In this document: piece by piece, positions 34,733 to 38,285 of the stretch
How positions within the stretch are numbered: the first letter of the stretch is position 1
Layout: the number at the start of each line of letters is the position of its first letter
Position numbers and translations under genes: made by a program
Assembly (NCBI GenBank): GCA_014360945.1
Contig: JACIWM010000001.1
Span: 1 to 38,285, forward strand
Source of the DNA: Candidatus Bipolaricaulota bacterium
GTDB lineage: Bacteria > Bipolaricaulota > Bipolaricaulia > Bipolaricaulales > Bipolaricaulaceae
Direction of reading: 5' to 3'
DNA: 38,285 bases
Notes under the pieces: generated by a model
What the model was told of the DNA's origin: nothing
Database searches by the model: none
Seen by the model: only the letters and a program-made list of their open reading frames with translations

Positions 34733-34761
34733 ATTCTAATCTCGATTGGAGTGGTAAGCAA
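34733..34761 (-). promoter_or_regulatory. Candidate promoter of the lacI-type gene
   Basis: On the minus strand TTGCTT (34761-34756) and TAGAAT (34738-34733) are 17 bases apart. The -10 matches five of six consensus positions and the -35 three of six. The start point would fall within about two bases of the ATG. A seven-base inverted repeat (GGTAAGC at 34753-34759 and GCTTACC at 34784-34790, 24 bases apart) overlaps this area, with no T run. Confidence 0.4.
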
Positions 34762-34785
34762 AGGTCATCGTCAAAAGTTAGAAGC

Positions 34786-35475
34786 TTACCTAAAGATTAA
34801 AAGAGCTTCCTCAAGACCAGAAAGGTCGGGAATGGAAGCATCTGGAAAATGGAGTGAAGAGGGAGGGCGCTGATAGGAATAAGGGCCCAAAAGGACGCGC
34901 ACGGTCTTCATTCCCAAAAGCCGCGCCGGAAAAACGTCGTGATCCAAACGATCGCCCACCATCACTGCCTCCTCCGGTTCCACCCCGAGGCTATCCAGGA
35001 TAATGCGGAAAAAGAGAGGGCGGGGCTTGGCTACACCCATCCCTTCCGAAACCTCCCGCCATTGAAAATAACGAAGAAGACCAGCTTCTTCCAAAATTTC
35101 TAGGGCCGAAACCGGTTGGTTTCCGGCGAGGGCAAGGATATAGCGCTCGGCGAGTTTCGGTATCGCCTCTTTTGCCTCGCTTCGCACAAAAACCCCGGGA
35201 AGATCTTGCAAAAAGGTGCGTTGGCTTTCTCGAAAGGCCTCACGGATCCGACGAAACCAGGGTAGATCTGGGCGCACAAACTGCCAAAGCGCCGAAAGCC
35301 AAGGATTTTCCTCACAACGGGCTATTTCCTCATCAATTTTGGCCCAAAACGCCTCCTTCGTGACCCTGATTCCTTCGCGTTCCAACTCCAGCACGAGGAG
35401 TTCCGTCCAACGCCGATACTCGGCATCCTCGTTGAAAACAGGGCCGCCAAGATCAAGGAGAATCGCGCGGATCAT
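34786..35475 (-). CDS. HAD-fold protein with altered catalytic motifs
   Basis: The 229 residues have the haloacid dehalogenase layout. Motif I is AILLDLGGPV with the nucleophile Asp8, but Gly10 replaces the usual second aspartate. The motif II region reads LALAGNQP, with Gly118 where Ser or Thr is expected. Motif III is Lys150 (VAKPRPLFF) and motif IV is VMVGDRLDHD (172-180). A helical cap lies between motifs I and II. The loss of the acid-base aspartate argues against ordinary phosphatase activity. Its start overlaps the GTPase-SIS gene by four bases, so the two are probably translated together and may act together. Confidence 0.8.
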   Translation of the reverse strand: MIRAILLDLGGPVFNEDAEYRRWTELLVLELEREGIRVTKEAFWAKIDEEIARCEENPWLSALWQFVRPDLPWFRRIREAFRESQRTFLQDLPGVFVRSEAKEAIPKLAERYILALAGNQPVSALEILEEAGLLRYFQWREVSEGMGVAKPRPLFFRIILDSLGVEPEEAVMVGDRLDHDVFPARLLGMKTVRVLLGPYSYQRPPSSLHFPDASIPDLSGLEEALLIFR

Positions 35476-36626
35476 TTGATCCCCATCTTCTTTGTCGCGA
35501 TTTTTTCGGGAAGCATGTAGCCGATGGATTCCTCAGCCGTCACCCCGCGGAGGGCCGCAAGAATACAAACTAAGGCATGCCCAATGGCTAAATGTGCTGT
35601 TTGAATGCGCGTGCTTGAAGGCCCTTCGGGCTTGGCATTGCTTTTGATAACAATATCCGCGTACTTCCCTAGCGGGGTGTCTTTGTTTTCGGTGATGGCC
35701 ACGGTCAAAGCGCCTTTCTCGCGGCAAAGCCGGGCCGCCTCATATACAAAGCCGGTTCCGCCGGAAGCAGATATTGCGACGAGAACGTCTTTGGGTTCCA
35801 CACAGGTGGCGATGAACCGGGCAAGACCCCCTTCCTCTTCCCCCGTTCCTTTGGCGAAGGACACAGGAAGGGCCTGGGCCATGTTGTTAGTGATGCAAAG
35901 GCAAGGGACCCCAGTCTCATAGCATTGACCGGCGATTTCCTCTGCCACCAAAGCCGAGGCTCCAGCGCCGGTGGTTACGATCTTTCCACCTTTTTTCAGC
36001 CGCTCATGAATGGCTTCGAGCGCTTTGAGAAACCCCTCCTTGGCCGTGGGGATGGAGGAGAGGATTCCTTCAGCTTCCAGGCGCAAAGCTTTTTCGAACA
36101 TTTCCGCGGGACCTGTGCAACCGGTGAAATCGTAGCCCACCATAAAAGGACGATTAACGTCGATCACTTGTCCTACCGTGTCGATTAAAACCCGGCCGTT
36201 CCACGAATGTTCCTCGAACTCCAAAGTTGTGCCGGGAAGATCCCCGATCTTCAAATTTTTACCGGTAAGTTTCGCAATAAGGCTCGTTTTCCCGGAGTTG
36301 AAGATCCCAAGGACCACGATGCGCGAGCCTTCTGGGAAGCGTTTTTCTATTCCGGCCACAACCGCAGGAACGTTTTCTCCGGTGAGAAGCGACATGACCG
36401 GAAATTTCATGCCGAGCTCGTCTTGAACGCGGCGCACTTCCTCCTGAGATACGAGGTCGAGCTTATTGCCCACCAAAAGAGCGGGGAGATTCGCGTTTTC
36501 CACGGCCTCAAGGAAAAGGCGCATCGTAGGAATTTGGGGATCATAGAGGTTCACAAGGATGACCGCCCCGGTGGCTCCACAGGTTTCAAATGGAGTAACC
36601 ATTTTCTTCGTGACCCTTTTGCTCAT
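35472..36626 (-). CDS. Circularly permuted GTPase fused to a GmhA-like SIS domain
   Basis: The 384 residues hold two domains. In residues 1-165 the GTPase motifs come in the order G4 (GNKLD, 53-57), G5-like (SLLTG, 79-83), G1 P-loop (GIFNSGKTS, 107-115), G2 (PGTT, 131-134) and G3 (DTVGQ, 149-153). This is the permuted order of the YlqF/RsgA class. Residues about 175-365 form a sugar isomerase (SIS) domain with TTGAGASALVAEE (218-230), AISASGGTG (284-292) and SSTRIQTAHLAIGHAL, close to the RIQxxH part of sedoheptulose-7-phosphate isomerase GmhA. The ATG follows a run of six G. I know of no described function for this pairing. Neighbours are a HAD protein and an adenosine-specific kinase family protein. 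Confidence 0.85.
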   Translation of the reverse strand: MSKRVTKKMVTPFETCGATGAVILVNLYDPQIPTMRLFLEAVENANLPALLVGNKLDLVSQEEVRRVQDELGMKFPVMSLLTGENVPAVVAGIEKRFPEGSRIVVLGIFNSGKTSLIAKLTGKNLKIGDLPGTTLEFEEHSWNGRVLIDTVGQVIDVNRPFMVGYDFTGCTGPAEMFEKALRLEAEGILSSIPTAKEGFLKALEAIHERLKKGGKIVTTGAGASALVAEEIAGQCYETGVPCLCITNNMAQALPVSFAKGTGEEEGGLARFIATCVEPKDVLVAISASGGTGFVYEAARLCREKGALTVAITENKDTPLGKYADIVIKSNAKPEGPSSTRIQTAHLAIGHALVCILAALRGVTAEESIGYMLPEKIATKKMGIK

Positions 36627-36709
36627 GCTAAACCCCCCTTTGGCAACATGGTCGGAATGTTAGGCGCACGGGCTTGCCATGACAAAGGAAAGACGTCCTT
36701 TAAGGCCGA

Positions 36710-37195
36710 TCACCCCAGCTTGTACCCGATGCGGCGGAGGAATTCCTTCCGCTCTGCTTGCTCCTTTTCGCCTTCCACTCCTTTGGTTTTTACCCCGTCG
36801 ATCACACCCAAAATTCCTCGCCCTTGCTCGGTTTCGGCCACGATGACCTCCACGGGATTGGCGGTGGCACAGAATATTCTGCAAACTTCCGGCACCATTT
36901 TTATTGCGTTTAGGACGTTGATGGGGTACATCCCGCGCATAAAAATGAGGAAGATATGGCCGCAACCAAGGTTGAGGGCGTTTTTCTTAGCAAGCTCGGT
37001 GAGCTCGGGATCGGTGCCGGACCACCGCACTAAAGCCGGCCCAGAAGACTCGCAGAAGGCCAGCCCAAATTTCGCCCCGGGAACGTTCGTCACCATGGCC
37101 TCATGCAGGTCCTCCACGGTTTTGATGAAATGGGCCTGCCCCAAAATCATGTTCACGTCATCCGGCTTTTCGATTTTCACCACCTTGATCTCCAT
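36710..37195 (-). CDS. Adenosine-specific kinase family protein (DUF355)
   Basis: The 161 residues match the small family whose archaeal member from Pyrobaculum was described as an adenosine-specific kinase. Key parts are GLAFCESSGPALVRWSGTD, IFLIFMRGMYPINVLNAIK, VCRIFCATANPVEVIVAETEQGRGILGVIDG and the end RRIGYKLG. The family is common in archaea and scattered among thermophilic bacteria. It has a strong ribosome binding site (AAAGGAGG) and a TATAAT 24 bases upstream of the ATG. It is separated from the GTPase-SIS gene by 83 bases that hold no clear terminator. Confidence 0.85.
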   Translation of the reverse strand: MEIKVVKIEKPDDVNMILGQAHFIKTVEDLHEAMVTNVPGAKFGLAFCESSGPALVRWSGTDPELTELAKKNALNLGCGHIFLIFMRGMYPINVLNAIKMVPEVCRIFCATANPVEVIVAETEQGRGILGVIDGVKTKGVEGEKEQAERKEFLRRIGYKLG

Positions 37196-37218
37196 TGCTT
37201 TCCTCCTTTCCTTTTGGC

Positions 37219-37224
37219 ATTATA
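37219..37224 (-). promoter_or_regulatory. -10 element upstream of the adenosine-specific kinase family gene
   Basis: A perfect TATAAT on the minus strand lies 23 bases before the ATG. The -35 region at 16-17 bases spacing (around TTATGG) is poor, so the promoter may be weak or need an activator. Confidence 0.5.
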
Positions 37225-37237
37225 GAAGGCTTACCTT

Positions 37238-37266
37238 TTGCCATAAGAATCGGTGAATGGTAAACT
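37238..37266 (+). promoter_or_regulatory. Candidate promoter of the Wzz-like gene
   Basis: TTGCCA (37238-37243, five of six matches) and TAAACT (37261-37266, four of six) are 17 bases apart. The predicted start falls almost on the AGGAGG of the next gene, so the leader would be very short. A more distant promoter is possible. Confidence 0.35.
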
Positions 37267-37284
37267 TTTTAGGAGGGAGGGCAA

Positions 37285-38285
37285 ATGGAAGAGTACGAAA
37301 TCAGTTTGGGCGATTACATCCGTGTTCTTTGGCAGGAAAAATGGGTAGTGATCTTTACGTTTATTGCAGCTGTGGCCCTTGCTTTAATCGTTTCTTTTAC
37401 CACCCCGCGGCAATATCAGGTACAGACCGCGCTTCTCATCCTTCCCCCGCTCTATCAAGATATCGGTGGCCAGCTGACTGGGACCGTGCTTTCCCCGGAA
37501 TCCTACAAGAGGCTAGCCCTGGCTGGTGACCTTTTGGAGCAAACGATTCGGCGCACCGGGCTAGACAAGAGTGGTTTTACACCTGAAATGGTGCAACGCC
37601 TTATGAAGGTAGAAGTGGAACAAACGACAGCTAAGGAATTCCCTGGCCAGTTCCCATTGCATTTGCGAGTAACTTTCACTGGTTCGGACAGGGAGAACCT
37701 AGTCCGGCTAGCGCAGGCGTGGTCACAAACGTTCGTAGAGCGTAACGCTGAACTGTTCATGACTCGCACAGCCCAATCCCTTGCATATGTGACCCAAAGT
37801 CTTGCTGAAGTTGAGGGCGAGCTCTATAAAAAGCAAGAGGAGCTTAAAGCTTACCTTCAGGACAATCCAGAAACGGTGGTTCAGGCGGAGGTGGATGCTC
37901 TCTATACCAAATACGCTGACTACCTAAAAAGCCTAGCCGATGCGGAAAAGCAATTGGCCGCCGCGGAAGCGCGCGTGAAGACACTTGAGGAAGCCTTGGC
38001 CAAGGAACCGGAGTACTTCGTGCTCACAAGGACTCCGTCTGATGAGGCCCTTTGGCAATTTTTAGGCAACCGTCCTGACGCCCATACTCTGGCTAGCTAC
38101 ACTGAAATCAAATTGACGGATCAGGTGTTAAATAGCACTTATGTCTCTTTGCGGTATGATTTGGCCCTCGCGCAAGCGGAGTTTGCCTCCCTTCAAGCTT
38201 CTGTGGCTTACTATCGGGAGGCGTTGGCGCGCATCAGTGAAGAGCTTGCCGCCAAACAGGCCAAACTTTTGGAAATAAAAACCAA
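37285..38285 (+). CDS. Wzz-family polysaccharide chain-length / export protein, N-terminal part (cut by window end)
   Basis: An open frame runs from the ATG at 37285, ten bases after AGGAGG, to the window end without a stop. It gives at least 333 residues. It begins MEEYEISLGDYIRVLWQEKW, followed by a membrane segment (VVIFTFIAAVALALIVSF) and then TTPRQYQVQTALLI, the Wzz domain layout. After about residue 160 it is a long charged coiled coil (AEVEGELYKKQEELKAYL and later DAEKQLAAAEARVKTLEEAL). Such proteins control O-antigen, capsule or exopolysaccharide chain length and may end in a second membrane helix or a tyrosine kinase domain, which cannot be seen here. Confidence 0.85.
   Translation, partial: MEEYEISLGDYIRVLWQEKWVVIFTFIAAVALALIVSFTTPRQYQVQTALLILPPLYQDIGGQLTGTVLSPESYKRLALAGDLLEQTIRRTGLDKSGFTPEMVQRLMKVEVEQTTAKEFPGQFPLHLRVTFTGSDRENLVRLAQAWSQTFVERNAELFMTRTAQSLAYVTQSLAEVEGELYKKQEELKAYLQDNPETVVQAEVDALYTKYADYLKSLADAEKQLAAAEARVKTLEEALAKEPEYFVLTRTPSDEALWQFLGNRPDAHTLASYTEIKLTDQVLNSTYVSLRYDLALAQAEFASLQASVAYYREALARISEELAAKQAKLLEIKT

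Noticed and set aside
34753..34790. Seven-base inverted repeat GGTAAGC/GCTTACC between the HAD and lacI-type genes
   Set aside because: The loop is 24 bases and no T run follows, so it is not a convincing terminator. It could be chance or a weak operator.
36627..36709. Short ATG-led frames between the adenosine-specific kinase family gene and the GTPase-SIS gene
   Set aside because: They encode fewer than ten residues each and lack supporting signals.

Overview
The window looks like part of a bacterial chromosome from a deep-branching, probably anaerobic and thermophilic lineage. The clues are a high-GC translation block, a very long RNA polymerase beta-prime subunit with the N-terminal insertion known from Thermus and Thermotoga, an adenosine-specific kinase family protein typical of archaea and thermophiles, and a c-subunit with sodium-type features. 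A Bipolaricaulota (OP1)-like or Thermotogae-like organism is my guess. It is inference only and of low confidence.

Region 1 (bases 10-19318, minus strand) is one nearly unbroken run of housekeeping genes. Read in transcription order it holds cca, hpf, a PP-loop tRNA-thiolation-like gene, an FmdB-type zinc ribbon, rpoC, rpsL, rpsG, fusA, and then the S10 and spc ribosomal protein genes from rpsJ to rpsE. A near-consensus promoter lies just in front of hpf and could drive everything downstream of it. Two usual neighbours are missing: rpoB is not upstream of rpoC, and tuf is not between fusA and rpsJ.

Region 2 (19337-26204, plus strand) is frr followed by the F-type ATP synthase operon: an atpI-like membrane gene, then atpB, E, F, H, A, G and D. 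The epsilon gene atpC is absent. The c-subunit carries two carboxylates at the ion site, and the a-subunit has about 64 extra residues between its essential arginine and its last helix. An intrinsic terminator separates this operon from the convergent region 3.

Region 3 (26250-34724, minus strand) is a carbohydrate locus. In transcription order it has a lacI-type regulator, a perfect sigma-70-like promoter with a LacI-type operator at its start point, two secreted proteins of unknown family, an ABC sugar importer (binding protein and two permeases, no ATPase), a GH130 mannoside phosphorylase or mannosidase, and a Gfo/Idh/MocA oxidoreductase. The likely logic is capture and breakdown of an external glycan, import of the oligosaccharide, and intracellular cleavage and oxidation. 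By eye this region is richer in A and T than the ribosomal block.

Region 4 (34786-38285) holds a small minus-strand cluster: an adenosine-specific kinase family protein, a circularly permuted GTPase fused to a GmhA-like SIS domain, and a HAD-fold protein with degenerate catalytic motifs. Facing away from it is a Wzz-type chain-length or export protein cut by the window edge. The GTPase-SIS fusion is the most unusual architecture seen here. No rRNA, tRNA, CRISPR array or mobile element was seen, and no stretch longer than about 150 bases lacks a gene.
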